DNA from: Neisseria zoodegmatis
GTDB taxonomy: Bacteria > Pseudomonadota > Gammaproteobacteria > Burkholderiales > Neisseriaceae
Direction of reading: 5' to 3'
Length of the DNA stretch: 64,000 nt
Assembly (NCBI RefSeq): GCF_900187305.1
Contig: NZ_LT906434.1
Location: 620,001-684,000, forward strand
In this document: in pieces, positions 8,381-18,352 of the stretch
Position numbering within the stretch: the first letter of the stretch is position 1
How the letters are laid out: every line of letters starts with the position of its first letter
The notes under the pieces: generated by a model
What the model saw: only the letters and a program-made list of their open reading frames with translations
The model's database searches: none
Told to the model about the DNA's origin: nothing
Made by a program: the position numbers and the translations under genes

Positions 8381-9628
8381 ATGAGTCAGCGAAGAGTCGT
8401 CATCACAGGTTTGGGGCAGGTATCGCCCGTAGGCAACGACATTGCCGCAGCCTGGAGCAACCTCTTGGCCGGGAAAAGCGGTATCGGCACCATTACCCGT
8501 TTCGACGCATCCGATATCAGCTGCCAAATTGCAGGCGAAGTAAAAGGCTTCGACATCGGCGAAATCATCAGCCCCAAAGAAGCCCGCCGCATGGACGTAT
8601 TTATTCACTACGGCATCGCCGCCGCCTTGCAGGCCATTGCCGATTCAGGTTTGGACGATGTTGAAAACCTCGATAAAGACCGCATCGGCGTGAACATCGG
8701 TTCGGGCATCGGCGGTTTGCCTAGCATCGAGGCTACCGGCAAAAGCGTGATGGAAACCGGTGCCCGCAAAATCAACCCCTTCTTTATCCCCGGTTCGCTG
8801 ATCAACCTGATCGCAGGCCACGTTACCATTCTCAAAGGCTACCGCGGCCCCAGCTACGGCATGGTTTCCGCCTGTACCACCGGTGCCCACTCCATCGGCG
8901 ATTCCGCCCGCATGATTAAATACGGCGATGCCGACGTGATGATTGCAGGCGGTGCCGAAGGCGCGGTTTGTACGCTCGGCATGGGCGGCTTTGCGGCCAT
9001 GAAAGCCCTTTCAACCCGCAACGACGACCCCGCCACTGCTTCCCGCCCGTGGGATAAAGGCCGCGACGGTTTCGTGATGGGCGAAGGTGCCGGTATTCTG
9101 GTGTTGGAAGAATTGGAGCACGCCAAAAAACGCGGTGCCAAAATTTATGCCGAGCTGGTCGGTTTCGGCATGAGTTCCGATGCCTTCCACATTACCGCGC
9201 CTAACGTAGAAGGCCCGGCACTGGCGGTTACCCGTGCGCTGAAAGATGCCGGTTTGAACCCTACCGATGTCGATTATGTGAATGCCCACGGTACTTCCAC
9301 TCCGCTGGGCGATGCCAACGAAACCAACGCCTTGAAACTGGCTCTGGGCGACCATGCCTACAAAGTGGTGGTGAACTCCACCAAGTCGATGACCGGCCAC
9401 TTGCTGGGTGCGGCAGGCGGCGTGGAAGCGGTGTACAGCGTGTTGGCGGTGCACAACCAAAAATCTCCGCCAACCATCAATATTTTCGAGCAAGATGTTG
9501 AATCAGGCTGCGATTTGGATTACTGCGCCAACGAAGCCCGCGATCTGAAAATCGACGTGGCGATTTCCAACTCGTTCGGTTTCGGCGGTACCAACGGCAC
9601 TTTGGTATTCAAGAAATTCACAGGCTAA
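8381..9628 (+). CDS. fabF: 3-oxoacyl-ACP synthase II (KAS II)
   Basis: A 415-residue condensing enzyme of the usual FabF length. The catalytic triad is visible as Cys165 (VSACTTGAH), His303 ([11 protein letters not shown]) and His340 (NSTKSMTGH), with Lys335. It elongates acyl-ACP with malonyl-ACP and, in homologues, converts C16:1 to C18:1. The upstream gap contains a DUS and the acpP terminator, so it may have its own promoter. An inverted DUS hairpin follows. Confidence 0.97.
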   Translation: MSQRRVVITGLGQVSPVGNDIAAAWSNLLAGKSGIGTITRFDASDISCQIAGEVKGFDIGEIISPKEARRMDVFIHYGIAAALQAIADSGLDDVENLDKDRIGVNIGSGIGGLPSIEATGKSVMETGARKINPFFIPGSLINLIAGHVTILKGYRGPSYGMVSACTTGAHSIGDSARMIKYGDADVMIAGGAEGAVCTLGMGGFAAMKALSTRNDDPATASRPWDKGRDGFVMGEGAGILVLEELEHAKKRGAKIYAELVGFGMSSDAFHITAPNVEGPALAVTRALKDAGLNPTDVDYVNAHGTSTPLGDANETNALKLALGDHAYKVVVNSTKSMTGHLLGAAGGVEAVYSVLAVHNQKSPPTINIFEQDVESGCDLDYCANEARDLKIDVAISNSFGFGGTNGTLVFKKFTG

Positions 9629-9646
9629 AAACTTTTATCAAACGCT

Positions 9647-9685
9647 CAGGCCGTCTGAAATCATTTCAGACGGCCTGAAATTTTT
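9647..9685 (+). terminator. Inverted DUS terminator behind fabF
   Basis: CAGGCCGTCTGAAAT (9647-9661) pairs with its complement at 9663-9677, leaving essentially no loop unless the inner pairs open, and is followed by AAATTTTTG. Confidence 0.75.
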
Positions 9686-9783
9686 GCACTATTCAGATAA
9701 AAGCCTGAACAAGTTTGATGCCGTCTGAAAGTAAGGTTTGTGAGTTTCGCCAAAACTCAACAAACGGAATTTTCAGACGGCCA

Positions 9784-9921
9784 GAGACCTTCGCAAAACC
9801 CTCAGATGTGGATGCCGTTCAAGGCGTAGCAGCACAGCGAGTGCAGACATATCGTATAGATAGGCAAACGAGCGAGCAGCGCGCAACGCAGAAATGCGCC
9901 GCAGATGGGAGCAAAGGTCTC
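9784..9921 (-). mobile_element. MITE, copy B (reverse orientation)
   Basis: This 138-bp copy is inverted relative to the others. Its outer ends are GAGACCTTCGCAAAAC and GCAAAGGTCTC. The flanks are GGCCA on the left, as the end of a DUS (TTCAGACGGCCA), and GGCCT on the right, so it lies inside a DUS with a 5-bp duplication carrying one change. It ends 14 bases from the stop codon of the binding-protein gene. Confidence 0.78.
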
Positions 9922-9935
9922 GGCCTGCTTTTGTG

Positions 9936-11714
9936 TCAGCGCTGTATCCAGCCGGCAGTTAACGCCCATTCTATCGCTTGGTAATATTTGGGATGGCGTT
10001 CGGGCACTTTGAAATGATCGCGATAAACCACGCGGTGTCTGTCGCTGTACCAGTTGGGTACGATGATGTATTGGTGACGCATCACGCGGTCGAGTGCGCG
10101 GGAAGCGGCCACGAGTTCGGCGCGGCTTTCGAAGTGTTCGAAATGTTTCAGCAAGGCTTCTACGGCGGGATAGCAGACGCCTGCCCAGTTGTTGCTGCCT
10201 TTGGTTTGGGCGGCGGCGCAGCTGAAATAGTTGGCTTGTTCGTTGCCGGGGCTTTCGCTGTTGCCATAAACCACGATGGTCATGTCGAAATCAAAATCGT
10301 TCATACGCTTTTGAAATACAGACTGGTCGGCCAAGCGCACGTTCATGCGGATGCCGATTTTGGCCAAGTCGCGCTGCCATTTGGCGGTAATGCGTTCGTA
10401 GGTTTTGCTGGGGGAGAGAAATTCGATCACCAGCGGCTTGCCTTGCGCGTCTTTCAATACGCCTTGATGGTAGCGGTAGCCTGCTTTTTCCAACAGTGCG
10501 CGAGCTTTGAGCAGGTTGGGGCGCACGCCTAATACGGGGTCGGTAACCGGAGGTTCGGGTACGTTTTGGTCGAATACTGCGGCGGGCAGGTGCGGGCGCA
10601 CTTTTTCCAGCAGGGCGAGTTCCATGCCTTCGGGCTTGCCGCGTGCAGCGGTTTCGCCGTTGGTAAAGAAGCTGTTGCTGCGGCGGTATGCGCCGTAAAA
10701 CATACGCGCGTTGATACTTTCAAAGTCGAAGCTCTCTACCAATGCCTGCCTGACGAGAATGTTGTCGAACGGTTTGCGGCGTTGGTTCATCACAAAGCCC
10801 TGCATGCCGGCGGTGTTGTTTTGTTTCCATTTGTGTTTGCGCAGGTTGCGTTTGCTCAAGACGGCATCGGAATAGCCGCGCGCCCAGTTGCGTGCGACGT
10901 TTTCCTGCATGAAGTCGTATTGGCCGCCTTTGATGCCTTCGAGCCGCACGCTTTCGTCTTTGTAGTATTTGAAGCGCACGGTGTCGAAGTTATACCGGCC
11001 TTTGCGTGTGGGCAGGTTTTGCGCCCAGTAGTGTTTGTCGCGCACAAACTCGCTCAAGCGGCCGTTTTCGGTTTTGCCGATGCGGTAGGGGCCGGAGCCG
11101 ATGGGCGGGGTGTTGGGGGCGGCAGCCAATCCTTTAGGGTAGCTTTTGTGTGAAAACACGGGCAGCTGGCCCAAAATCAAATGCAGTTCGGCGTTGCGCT
11201 TTTTGAAGCGGAATACTGCGGTGCGGGCATCGGGGGTATCTACGCGCGCGACGTCTGCCCAGTAGAATTTATACATCGGCGCGGCGGCGGGGTCTTTGAC
11301 CAATGTGTTAAACGAAGCGGCCACATCTTTGGCCAGCACGGGGTCGCCGTTGTGGAAGCGGGCTTTAGGGTGGAGTTTGAAGGTAACGGAGAGGCCGTCT
11401 GAAGCGAGCGACACGTCTTCCGCCAGCAGGCCGTACATGGCGAAGGGTTCGTCCATGCCTTTTTCGAGCAGGGTGTCGAGTGTGAGTGTGGTAATGCCCG
11501 ATTCGTGGTCGCCCTTGAGGGTGAACGGGTTGAGCGTGTCGAATCCGCCGGGCAGGGGCATGGTAAACGTGCCGCCTTTGGGGGCGTTGGGGTTCACATA
11601 GTGAAACGATTGGAAACCGGCGGGATGGAGTACGGGCTGACCCAATGCCAAACCGTGTGCGGCGGAAACGTAGGCGGCGGGCAGAAGCAGCAATAAGGCA
11701 AACAGGGATTTCAT
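9936..11714 (-). CDS. Periplasmic peptide-binding protein, ABC transporter family 5 (YejA-like)
   Basis: Starting at the ATG that opens MKSLFALLLLLPAAYVSA gives 592 residues with a clear signal peptide; a longer in-frame upstream extension reads as non-coding. The mature part has the SBP family 5 layout: PKGGTFTMPLPGGFDTLNPF near residue 50, then YGLLAEDV and FHNGDPVLAKDVAASF. Within that family it is closest to YejA-type proteins that bind oligopeptides or microcin C. No permease or ATPase gene adjoins it, so it probably works with a transporter encoded elsewhere. No good ribosome site is visible. Confidence 0.85.
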   Translation of the reverse strand: MKSLFALLLLLPAAYVSAAHGLALGQPVLHPAGFQSFHYVNPNAPKGGTFTMPLPGGFDTLNPFTLKGDHESGITTLTLDTLLEKGMDEPFAMYGLLAEDVSLASDGLSVTFKLHPKARFHNGDPVLAKDVAASFNTLVKDPAAAPMYKFYWADVARVDTPDARTAVFRFKKRNAELHLILGQLPVFSHKSYPKGLAAAPNTPPIGSGPYRIGKTENGRLSEFVRDKHYWAQNLPTRKGRYNFDTVRFKYYKDESVRLEGIKGGQYDFMQENVARNWARGYSDAVLSKRNLRKHKWKQNNTAGMQGFVMNQRRKPFDNILVRQALVESFDFESINARMFYGAYRRSNSFFTNGETAARGKPEGMELALLEKVRPHLPAAVFDQNVPEPPVTDPVLGVRPNLLKARALLEKAGYRYHQGVLKDAQGKPLVIEFLSPSKTYERITAKWQRDLAKIGIRMNVRLADQSVFQKRMNDFDFDMTIVVYGNSESPGNEQANYFSCAAAQTKGSNNWAGVCYPAVEALLKHFEHFESRAELVAASRALDRVMRHQYIIVPNWYSDRHRVVYRDHFKVPERHPKYYQAIEWALTAGWIQR

Positions 11715-11947
11715 AACGGAAAAGGGCGAGTGGTGATGAAGCGGTATTGTAGCGGATATGGCCTGCCAACTTAACCGCTTGCCTGTTTGCTGTGAGAAAA
11801 GCAGGATAAAGCCGTCTGAAAACCTGCTTTCAGACGGCCTTGTCCTGCCTGAAACCGTGTTGTCGGAACGTGCCGCCCGTATTCGGTTTACAAGCCGGTG
11901 CGGTAATTTGTTACACTTAGCGCAATTTATTTTTCGTTTGTTTTCCC

Positions 11948-13600
11948 ATGTTGACTTACACTCCGCCCGAATCCCGTTCTCCCGCTGCTTCTCGAGAAAA
12001 ACCGTGGCTTTTGCTGTTGCTGGCATTTGCGTGGCTGTGGCCGGGCATTTTTTCGCGCGATTTGTGGAACCCTGCCGAACCGGCGGTGTTTACGGCCGTC
12101 GAATCTTTTTTAAACGGCGGTAAAACATGGCTGCCAGAGGTGCTGGGCAAACCTTATTTCGAAATATCGCCCGTTTATATTTGGGTGGCGGCCGGGTTTC
12201 AAAAACTGCTGGCTCCCCATTGGGCGGATGCTTATTCGGCTTCCCGCTTTGCCAGCGTATTGTTTACGGCGGTCGGGCTGGTGTGTTGCGGCAAGGCGGG
12301 GTTCCGCTTTTTGGGCCGACATCAGGGGCGCAGCGTGGCATTGATTCTGATCGGCTGTGCGGGCTTGGTAACGATGGCGCACTTCCTCGGCGGCTATGCC
12401 GTGGTGTTTGCCGCGCTCGGTATGTGCTTGTATGGCTTCGCTTTGGTGCAGACGCGCGTGATTATGGCATCGCTGCTGCTTGGCGGCGGCTGGGCGTTGC
12501 TGTTTACTTCGGCCGGTTTGCTGCTTCCCATTGCGCTGATGCTGTTGGCGCTGGCTTTGCCTGTTAGCCCGTTGTGGCGGTTTAAGCGTTATTACCTGAC
12601 TTTGGTCGGCGCGTTGTGTTTTGCGCTGCCGCTGATGGCGGTGTATCTGTTTGCCTTGTCGAAAACCGATGTGGCGGCGTTCCGGTTGTGGACGTGCCAA
12701 TATATATTCGGCCCGTTCGGCGGCATAAACGGTTTTCAGACGGCCTTTTCGCTGCCGTATTTTCTGAAAAACCTGCTGTGGTTCGCTTTCCCTGCGTGGC
12801 CTTTGGCGGTGTGGACGGCAACGCGCACCAAACTCGCGTCTGAAAAGTGGGGCGTGCTTGCAGTAGCATGGCTGGCAGTGATGCTGGTTCTGCTTGCACT
12901 GAATCCGCACCGCAACGCCAATCACCTGATTTGGCTGCTGCCGCCGCTGGCTTTGCTCGGAGCGGCGAAGCTGGACGCGTTGCGCCGCGGTGCGGCGGCG
13001 TTTATCAATTGGTTCGGCATTATGGCTTTCGGCCTGTTTGCGGTGTTTCTGTGGATAGGCTTTTTTGCCATGAATTACGGCTGGCCGGAAAAACTGGCAG
13101 AGCGTTCGCAATATTTCAGCCCGTATTACACGCCCGATATCGACATCATGCCGATGGTGGTGGCAGTTTTGTTTACGCCTGTGTGGTTGTGGGCGATTAC
13201 CCGCCGCCATATCCGCGGCCGCCAAGCCGTAACCAATTGGGCGGCAGGGGTTACGCTGGTGTGGGCATTGATGATGACGCTGTTTCTGCCGTGGCTTGAT
13301 GCGGCCAAAAGCCATGCGCCGGTGGTGAGGCAGATGGAGGCCGCACTGCCTGCGGGCTTGGCGCAATCGGTTTCCGAGGGCAGCCAATGTATCGGCGTGG
13401 ACGGCAGCGCCGAAACCGCCCGTATCGTGTGGCGGCAATACGGCACGCTGCCGCTGCAAACCGATCATCCGAGCTGCCGCTTCCGCTTGGTGCAACAGCC
13501 CAAAGGCAGCGCCGCGCCTACCGGTTGGAACCTGATTTGGGAAGGCGCGCGGCCGCGTAATAAGCAGGAAGGTTTTGCGTTGCTCCAAAAAGCGGAATAG
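11948..13600 (+). CDS. ArnT/PMT-like integral membrane glycosyltransferase
   Basis: A 550-residue protein with about 11-12 hydrophobic segments and a short C-terminal soluble tail. The first periplasmic loop, after FSRDLWNPAEPAVFTA, has the acidic pattern typical of GT-C enzymes of the ArnT/PMT class, and WLPEVLGKPYFE follows the family pattern for the catalytic loop. These enzymes move a sugar from an undecaprenyl carrier onto lipid A, protein or another acceptor. The donor and acceptor here are unknown. One in-frame DUS (near 12735) encodes FQTA. It stands alone and is divergent from the peptide-binding gene. Confidence 0.78.
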   Translation: MLTYTPPESRSPAASREKPWLLLLLAFAWLWPGIFSRDLWNPAEPAVFTAVESFLNGGKTWLPEVLGKPYFEISPVYIWVAAGFQKLLAPHWADAYSASRFASVLFTAVGLVCCGKAGFRFLGRHQGRSVALILIGCAGLVTMAHFLGGYAVVFAALGMCLYGFALVQTRVIMASLLLGGGWALLFTSAGLLLPIALMLLALALPVSPLWRFKRYYLTLVGALCFALPLMAVYLFALSKTDVAAFRLWTCQYIFGPFGGINGFQTAFSLPYFLKNLLWFAFPAWPLAVWTATRTKLASEKWGVLAVAWLAVMLVLLALNPHRNANHLIWLLPPLALLGAAKLDALRRGAAAFINWFGIMAFGLFAVFLWIGFFAMNYGWPEKLAERSQYFSPYYTPDIDIMPMVVAVLFTPVWLWAITRRHIRGRQAVTNWAAGVTLVWALMMTLFLPWLDAAKSHAPVVRQMEAALPAGLAQSVSEGSQCIGVDGSAETARIVWRQYGTLPLQTDHPSCRFRLVQQPKGSAAPTGWNLIWEGARPRNKQEGFALLQKAE

Positions 13601-13626
13601 CAATCGGGGCAGGGTTGTTGAATGTT

Positions 13627-13669
13627 GAGGCCGTCTGAAAAATAATTAATCAGTTTTTCAGACGGCCTC
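13627..13669 (+). terminator. Inverted DUS terminator behind the glycosyltransferase gene
   Basis: GAGGCCGTCTGAAAAA pairs with its complement ending at 13669 across an AT-rich loop. Confidence 0.65.
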
Positions 13670-13715
13670 AAGTGAGTTGCCTGTTGATCAAGCACGATCT
13701 ATGTTGTTCCAACAA

Positions 13716-13750
13716 AAAACACCCCGAACCATGGCGGCTCGGGGTGTTTT
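13716..13750 (-). terminator. glnA: Rho-independent terminator of glnA
   Basis: AAAACACCCCGA (13716-13727) pairs perfectly with 13739-13750 across 11 bases. On the minus strand it lies 11 bases after the glnA stop and runs into TTTTTTG. Confidence 0.85.
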
Positions 13751-13760
13751 GGTATCGGTA

Positions 13761-15179
13761 TTACAGCGAATAATACATTTCAAATTCCAGCGGATGCGGT
13801 GCCATGCGGATGCGTTTTACGTCTTCCGATTTAAACGCGATGTAGCTGTCGATCCAGTCTTTGCTGAACACGCCGCCGCGCAGCAGAAATTCGTGGTCGG
13901 CTTTCAATGCCTCCAAAGCCTCTTCGAGCGAAGCGCACACGGTCGGCACCAATGCGTCTTCTTCGGGCGGCAGGTCGTAGAGGTTTTTATCGGCAGGGTC
14001 GCCCGGATGGATTTTGTTTTGAATGCCGTCCAAACCTGCCATCAGCAAGGCGGCGAAGCACAAATAGGGGTTGGCGGTCGGGTCGGGGAAGCGCGCTTCG
14101 ATGCGGCGGGCTTTGCTGCTGTTTACCGACGGAATGCGGATGGAAGCCGAGCGGTTTTTGGCGGAATAAGCCAGCTTGGTCGGCGCTTCGAAGTGCGGCA
14201 CCAAACGCTTGTAGGAATTGGTGGAGGGGTTGGTAATCGCATTCAGGGCTTTGGCGTGTTTGATGATGCCGCCGATGTAATACAGGGCGGTGTCGGACAA
14301 ACCGGCATAGCCGTCGCCCGCAAACAGGTTTTGGCCGTCTTTCCAAATGGATTGGTGAACGTGCATGCCGCTGCCGTTGTCGCCCATCAGCGGTTTGGGC
14401 ATAAAGGTGGCGGTTTTGCCGAAGTTGTGGGCGACGTTCAAGATCACATATTTCATGTCTTGCGTCCAGTCGGCGCGTTTCAGCAGCGTGCTGAATTTGG
14501 TGCCGATTTCCATTTGCGTGCCGGTGCCCACTTCGGCGTGATGCACTTCAACGGGAATGCCGATTTCTTCAAGTACGTTTACCATGGCGGAGCGCAGGTC
14601 TTGGCCGGCATCTATGGGGGCAACGGGGGCGTAGCCGCCTTTCACGAAGGGGCGGTGGCCGGTGTTTTGGCCGTCGAGGTGTTTGCCGCTGCTCCATGCG
14701 CCGCTTTCGGAAGTGATTTCGAAGCGCGCTTTGTGCATGTGGGTTTCAAACTCGATGCCGTCAAACACGAAAAATTCAGGCTCGGGGCCGAAAAATGCGG
14801 TGTCGCCGATGCCTGAAGATTTCAGGTAGGCTTCGGCGCGGCGGGCGATGGAACGCGGGTCGCGATCGTAGCCCTGGCCGTTGGCAGGGTCGATTACGTC
14901 GCAGGTCAAAACGAGGGTGGCATCGTCGTAGAAAGGGTCGATGTAGGCGGTGGATGCGTCGGGGCGCAGCTGCATGTCGGAAGCCTGTATACCTTTCCAG
15001 CCGCCGATAGACGAGCCGTCGAAAGCTTGGCCGTTTTCAAACCATTCTTCGGGGTCGTCCAAAACAACGCGCGAGGGAATCGTGAAGTGGTGCTGTTTGC
15101 CTTTGGTATCGGTAAAGCGCAAATCAACGAAACGTATTTCGTTTTCTTCAATCAGTTTGACAACATCTTTAACAGACAT
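13761..15179 (-). CDS. glnA: Glutamine synthetase, type I
   Basis: It makes glutamine from glutamate, ammonia and ATP. From the ATG opening [14 protein letters not shown] (AGGAG site upstream) the protein has 472 residues, as usual for GS-I. FEGPEPEF-type ([12 protein letters not shown]) and [11 protein letters not shown] substrate motifs are present. NLYDLPPEE places Tyr401 at the adenylylation site of the beta subgroup, so activity is probably controlled by GlnE. No NtrC-type sigma-54 promoter was found in the 300 bases upstream. Confidence 0.97.
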   Translation of the reverse strand: MSVKDVVKLIEENEIRFVDLRFTDTKGKQHHFTIPSRVVLDDPEEWFENGQAFDGSSIGGWKGIQASDMQLRPDASTAYIDPFYDDATLVLTCDVIDPANGQGYDRDPRSIARRAEAYLKSSGIGDTAFFGPEPEFFVFDGIEFETHMHKARFEITSESGAWSSGKHLDGQNTGHRPFVKGGYAPVAPIDAGQDLRSAMVNVLEEIGIPVEVHHAEVGTGTQMEIGTKFSTLLKRADWTQDMKYVILNVAHNFGKTATFMPKPLMGDNGSGMHVHQSIWKDGQNLFAGDGYAGLSDTALYYIGGIIKHAKALNAITNPSTNSYKRLVPHFEAPTKLAYSAKNRSASIRIPSVNSSKARRIEARFPDPTANPYLCFAALLMAGLDGIQNKIHPGDPADKNLYDLPPEEDALVPTVCASLEEALEALKADHEFLLRGGVFSKDWIDSYIAFKSEDVKRIRMAPHPLEFEMYYSL

Positions 15180-15480
15180 ATAAAGCTCCTGCTGGGGAAT
15201 AGGGAAGATGAAAACGTGCCGGATTGGGAGTGCGCGGAGCGCAAATCGGGTATGGGCGTATTGTGCCATAAGCAAGCCTGAAAAAGGCGGCGGCGTAAAA
15301 ATAAATCTGCCTTGCCGCGGTTTCGGCGAGGTGTTTTTCAGACGGCCTAGGACGGTTAAATATAAGTTTAGCGGGTATAGATTGTCAACAATTTGTAAGG
15401 TTTTGCAGCACAAGCGATACGGATGCGGCAGGGTGTGGGTTTCACTATATAATACGGCGGTTATTCCACAGCAGGTTTTT
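15180..15480. other. Divergent promoter region between glnA and aroE
   Basis: This 301-base gap has a DUS near 15339, an AT-rich stretch 15350-15410 and a TATAAT box at 15448-15453 facing aroE. No open reading frame in it looks coding. Confidence 0.5.
15448..15453 (+). promoter_or_regulatory. aroE: Candidate -10 box for aroE
   Basis: TATAAT lies 28 bases ahead of the aroE ATG; no convincing -35 sequence at 16-18 bases upstream. Confidence 0.4.
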
Positions 15481-16302
15481 ATGATGAACAGCACCAAACC
15501 CCGTTATGCCGTGTTCGGCAACCCGATTGCACACAGCAAGTCGCCGCAAATCCATCAGCAGTTTGCCGCTCAGGAAGGCGTGCAGATTGAATACGAACGC
15601 ATTTTGGCCGAACCGGGTGCGTTTGCCGAGGCGGCGGCACGTTTTTTTGCCGAAGGCGGGCAGGGGGCGAATGTAACCGTGCCGTTTAAAACCGATGCTT
15701 ACGATTGGGTGGACGAGCATTCCGAACGGGCGCAGGCGGCGGAGGCGGTGAATACGGTTATTCCGTTGGGCGGCGGGCGTTTTCGCGGCGACAACACCGA
15801 CGGTGCAGGCTTGGTCAACGATATTCTTCAGGCGCAGGGCGTGGAGATTGCGGGCAAGCGGATTCTGATTTTGGGTGCGGGCGGAGCCGTGCGTGGCGTG
15901 ATTCCCGTGCTGTTGGCGCAGCAGCCCGCCGCCGTTACCGTTGCCAACCGCACACCGGCCAAAGCGGAAGAGCTGGCGGCGCGTTTCGGTATTCAGACGG
16001 CCCCGTTGGATGCTTTGCCGCATCATCATTTCGATATCGTTATCAACGGCACGTCGGGCGGTTTGAGTGGCAGCATTCCCGATGTAGAGGCAGGCGTGTT
16101 CGGCGCGTGCGAATTGGCCTACGATATGGTGTACGGCGAAGGTGCGCAGGCGTTTCTGGATTTCGCCCGCCGTTCGGGTGCGCAGAAAACGGCCGACGGC
16201 TTGGGCATGTTGGTGGGGCAGGCCGCGTGTGCTTATGCCTTGTGGCGGGGTTTCGAGCCGGACATCAAGCCCGTTATCCGATATATGAAAGAGGCCGTCT
16301 GA
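15481..16302 (+). CDS. aroE: Shikimate dehydrogenase
   Basis: Starting at [15 protein letters not shown] gives 273 residues, the family's size; the longer upstream reading is non-coding. Catalytic Lys70 lies in NVTVPFK, Asp107 in GDNTDGAG, and the NADP-binding turn is [10 protein letters not shown] (residues 131-140). It reduces 3-dehydroshikimate in the aromatic amino acid pathway. The stop TGA is part of a DUS (16292-16303), giving the C-terminal EAV. The next gene, mtgA, starts one base later, so the two are probably cotranscribed. Confidence 0.96.
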   Translation: MMNSTKPRYAVFGNPIAHSKSPQIHQQFAAQEGVQIEYERILAEPGAFAEAAARFFAEGGQGANVTVPFKTDAYDWVDEHSERAQAAEAVNTVIPLGGGRFRGDNTDGAGLVNDILQAQGVEIAGKRILILGAGGAVRGVIPVLLAQQPAAVTVANRTPAKAEELAARFGIQTAPLDALPHHHFDIVINGTSGGLSGSIPDVEAGVFGACELAYDMVYGEGAQAFLDFARRSGAQKTADGLGMLVGQAACAYALWRGFEPDIKPVIRYMKEAV

Positions 16303-16303
16303 A

Positions 16304-16990
16304 ATGATTAAATGGCTGATTGCACTGCCTTTTGCCGCCTTTATTCTGTTTAACGCCTATGTGTACGGCAACATCATTACCTACCGCGCCGTGGCACCGC
16401 ACAAAACCGCGTTTATGAGCATGCGCATGAGCGATTTCCGCGATAAGGGCAAAGACGTGGAACTGGATTACCGTTGGGTGCCTTACGACCAAATTTCCAT
16501 CAATCTCAAAAAAGCCCTGATTGCCTCGGAAGATGCCAAATTTGCCGCCCACGGCGGTTTTGATTGGAGCGGCATCCGCAACGCCATCAAACGCAACCAG
16601 CGCAGCGGCAGAATCCGCGGCGGCGGTTCGACCATCAGCCAGCAGTTGGCTAAGAACCTGTTTTTAAACGAAAGCCGCAGCTACTGGCGCAAGGCGGAAG
16701 AAGCGGCGATTACGGCGATGATGGAAGCGACCACCGATAAAGACCGCATTTTCGAGCTGTATTTGAATTCCATCGAATGGGGTTACGGCATTTTCGGTGC
16801 GGAAGCCGCGTCGCAGCACTTTTATAAAAAACCGGCAGCCAAGCTGACCAAGCAGCAGGCCGCGCAACTGGCCGCCCGCGTGCCGCGCCCGCTGTATTAC
16901 GCCGAAAACCCGCGCGACAGAGGACTGCGTGCCAAGACGAATATTATTTTGCGGCGCATGGGTTCGGCGGAATTGCCGGATACGGAGTGA
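16304..16990 (+). CDS. mtgA: Monofunctional biosynthetic peptidoglycan transglycosylase
   Basis: A 228-residue GT51 enzyme anchored by one N-terminal membrane helix (about residues 3-22). Catalytic Glu76 is in ALIASEDAKF, and GGSTISQQLAKNL is the second family motif. It polymerises glycan strands from lipid II in the periplasm. The ATG overlaps the end of a DUS that also supplies the aroE stop codon, so no separate ribosome site exists and translation is probably coupled. Confidence 0.95.
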   Translation: MIKWLIALPFAAFILFNAYVYGNIITYRAVAPHKTAFMSMRMSDFRDKGKDVELDYRWVPYDQISINLKKALIASEDAKFAAHGGFDWSGIRNAIKRNQRSGRIRGGGSTISQQLAKNLFLNESRSYWRKAEEAAITAMMEATTDKDRIFELYLNSIEWGYGIFGAEAASQHFYKKPAAKLTKQQAAQLAARVPRPLYYAENPRDRGLRAKTNIILRRMGSAELPDTE

Positions 16991-17040
16991 GGGCGGATTA
17001 GCTTGCTCTTATAACCAATCAATTTAAGAAAAAGTACACG

Positions 17041-17062
17041 CGTCATACTCGGGTTAAGCTCG
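17041..17062 (+). repeat. Fragment of the TACTCGGG palindromic repeat
   Basis: CGTCATACTCGGGTTAAGCTCG matches one arm of the 78-bp repeats at 41478 and 46807; the other arm is absent. Confidence 0.45.
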
Positions 17063-17074
17063 AAAAAAATGAAT

Positions 17075-17106
17075 CAGGCCGTCTGAAATATTTTTCAGAC
17101 GGCCTG
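17075..17106. terminator. Bidirectional inverted DUS terminator between mtgA and rfbD
   Basis: CAGGCCGTCTGAAA and its complement form a hairpin with a short AT loop between two converging genes. Confidence 0.7.
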
Positions 17107-17130
17107 ATGTGTTATGGCGGCTGCGGCGGC

Positions 17131-17994
17131 TTAATGATTGAGCTTGGCAATCACGTCGCCCAGCGATTTTTGCCAATCCGGGGCGTTGATGTCGAGTTCG
17201 TGGCGGATTTTGTTGCAATCGAGCACGCTGTATTCGGGGCGGAAGGGCGGCTCGGAGCTATCGACCGTGTTGCCTTTCAATGCGGGGGCGGTAAAGCCGG
17301 GGCGGACGGCTGAGGCCGTCTGAAGAATCTGTTCGGCAAATTCCAAACGGTTGACGGGGCTGCTGCCGCAGTAGTGGTACACGCCGCGGGGGAAGACGGG
17401 TTTGTCGAGCAGGGTAATCATGGCTTGTGCCAAGTCGCCCGCGTAGGTGGGGCAGCCGGTTTGGTCGTTGACGACGGTGATTTCGTTGTGCGAGGCGGCA
17501 AGGTTGAGGATGGTTTTCACGAAATTGCTGCCGTATTCGCTGAACACCCACGCGGTGCGGATGATCAGGCTGTCGGGGTTGGCGGCCAGCGCCAAGCATT
17601 CGCCGGAGAGTTTGGATTTGCCGTATGTGCTGGCGGGGTCGGGCGGGGCGGTTTCGGTGTAGGGGGTTTTGCTTTTGCCGTCGAAAACGTAATCGGTGGA
17701 AATGTGGAGGAAGCGCGCTTTAACGGCGCGGGCGGCTGCGGCAAGGTTGTGGACGGCGCTGCCGTTGACGGCGAAGGCTTTGGCGCGTTCGTTTTCGGCT
17801 TTTTCAACGGCGGTGTAGGCGGCGGCGTTGACCACGGCGTCGGGTTGGAAGCTCTTAACCATGTTCAGCACGGCTTCGGCGTCGGTAATGTCGAGCGTGG
17901 CGGAGTCGGCGGCAATCAGCTCCCAGTTTTCGGGAAGGCGGTCTTTGAAGCAGCGGCCGAGCTGGCCTTTGGAGCCGGTAAGCAGAATTCTCAT
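17131..17994 (-). CDS. rfbD: dTDP-4-dehydrorhamnose reductase
   Basis: This 287-residue SDR-type protein begins MRILLTGSKGQLGR, an NAD(P)-binding turn, and has HISTDYVFDG and the catalytic pair in YGKSKLSGE, all typical of RfbD/RmlD. It would carry out the last step of dTDP-L-rhamnose synthesis. No rfbA, rfbB or rfbC is adjacent, so the rest of the pathway must be elsewhere if present. An AAGGAA ribosome site precedes the ATG. A DUS (17311-17322) lies inside the gene. Confidence 0.9.
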   Translation of the reverse strand: MRILLTGSKGQLGRCFKDRLPENWELIAADSATLDITDAEAVLNMVKSFQPDAVVNAAAYTAVEKAENERAKAFAVNGSAVHNLAAAARAVKARFLHISTDYVFDGKSKTPYTETAPPDPASTYGKSKLSGECLALAANPDSLIIRTAWVFSEYGSNFVKTILNLAASHNEITVVNDQTGCPTYAGDLAQAMITLLDKPVFPRGVYHYCGSSPVNRLEFAEQILQTASAVRPGFTAPALKGNTVDSSEPPFRPEYSVLDCNKIRHELDINAPDWQKSLGDVIAKLNH

Positions 17995-18352
17995 GAGAAC
18001 AGTTCCTTTGAAGGTTTTCCTTGTTATGGACGTATGGTTTGAGCGGCGGATGCGTTGCTGCGCGGATTATTATAAAGCAAGTTTCGGGCCGTCTGAAAGC
18101 GCATGTAGTGTAGTGGCTGCGGCGTCGGCGTTTTGCGGGAGCAATAGGTTTGCCGGTTAAAATGTAAGGAATTGTAATTTCGGCATAAGCTTCGGGAAAC
18201 AATGCTGATACCGTTTGTCTTAACTTTACGTTTGACAGGAAGGGTTTTGGTTATACTGTCGGGCGAGTTTCAGACGGCATGTTATCTTGCTTTTTCTTTT
18301 GGGGTTGAGGCCGTCTGAAAGCGATATTGACGATTAATCACGGAGTAATCTT
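17995..18352. other. Divergent intergenic region between rfbD and lemA
   Basis: It contains DUS copies at about 18089 and 18308, TTGACA at 18232-18237 and TATACT at 18252-18257 on the lemA strand. The 14-base spacing of these boxes is too short for a normal promoter. No gene was seen. Confidence 0.45.

Noticed and set aside
12110..13603. A 497-codon open frame antisense to the membrane glycosyltransferase
   Set aside because: Its composition is Gln/Arg/His-rich with no domain, whereas the sense frame encodes a coherent membrane enzyme.
15180..15480. Sigma-54 promoter ahead of glnA
   Set aside because: The best candidate, near GTGCC at 15218, lacks the GC at the -12 position.
18232..18257. 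TTGACA and TATACT as a lemA promoter
   Set aside because: The spacing is 14 bases, too short for a sigma-70 promoter.
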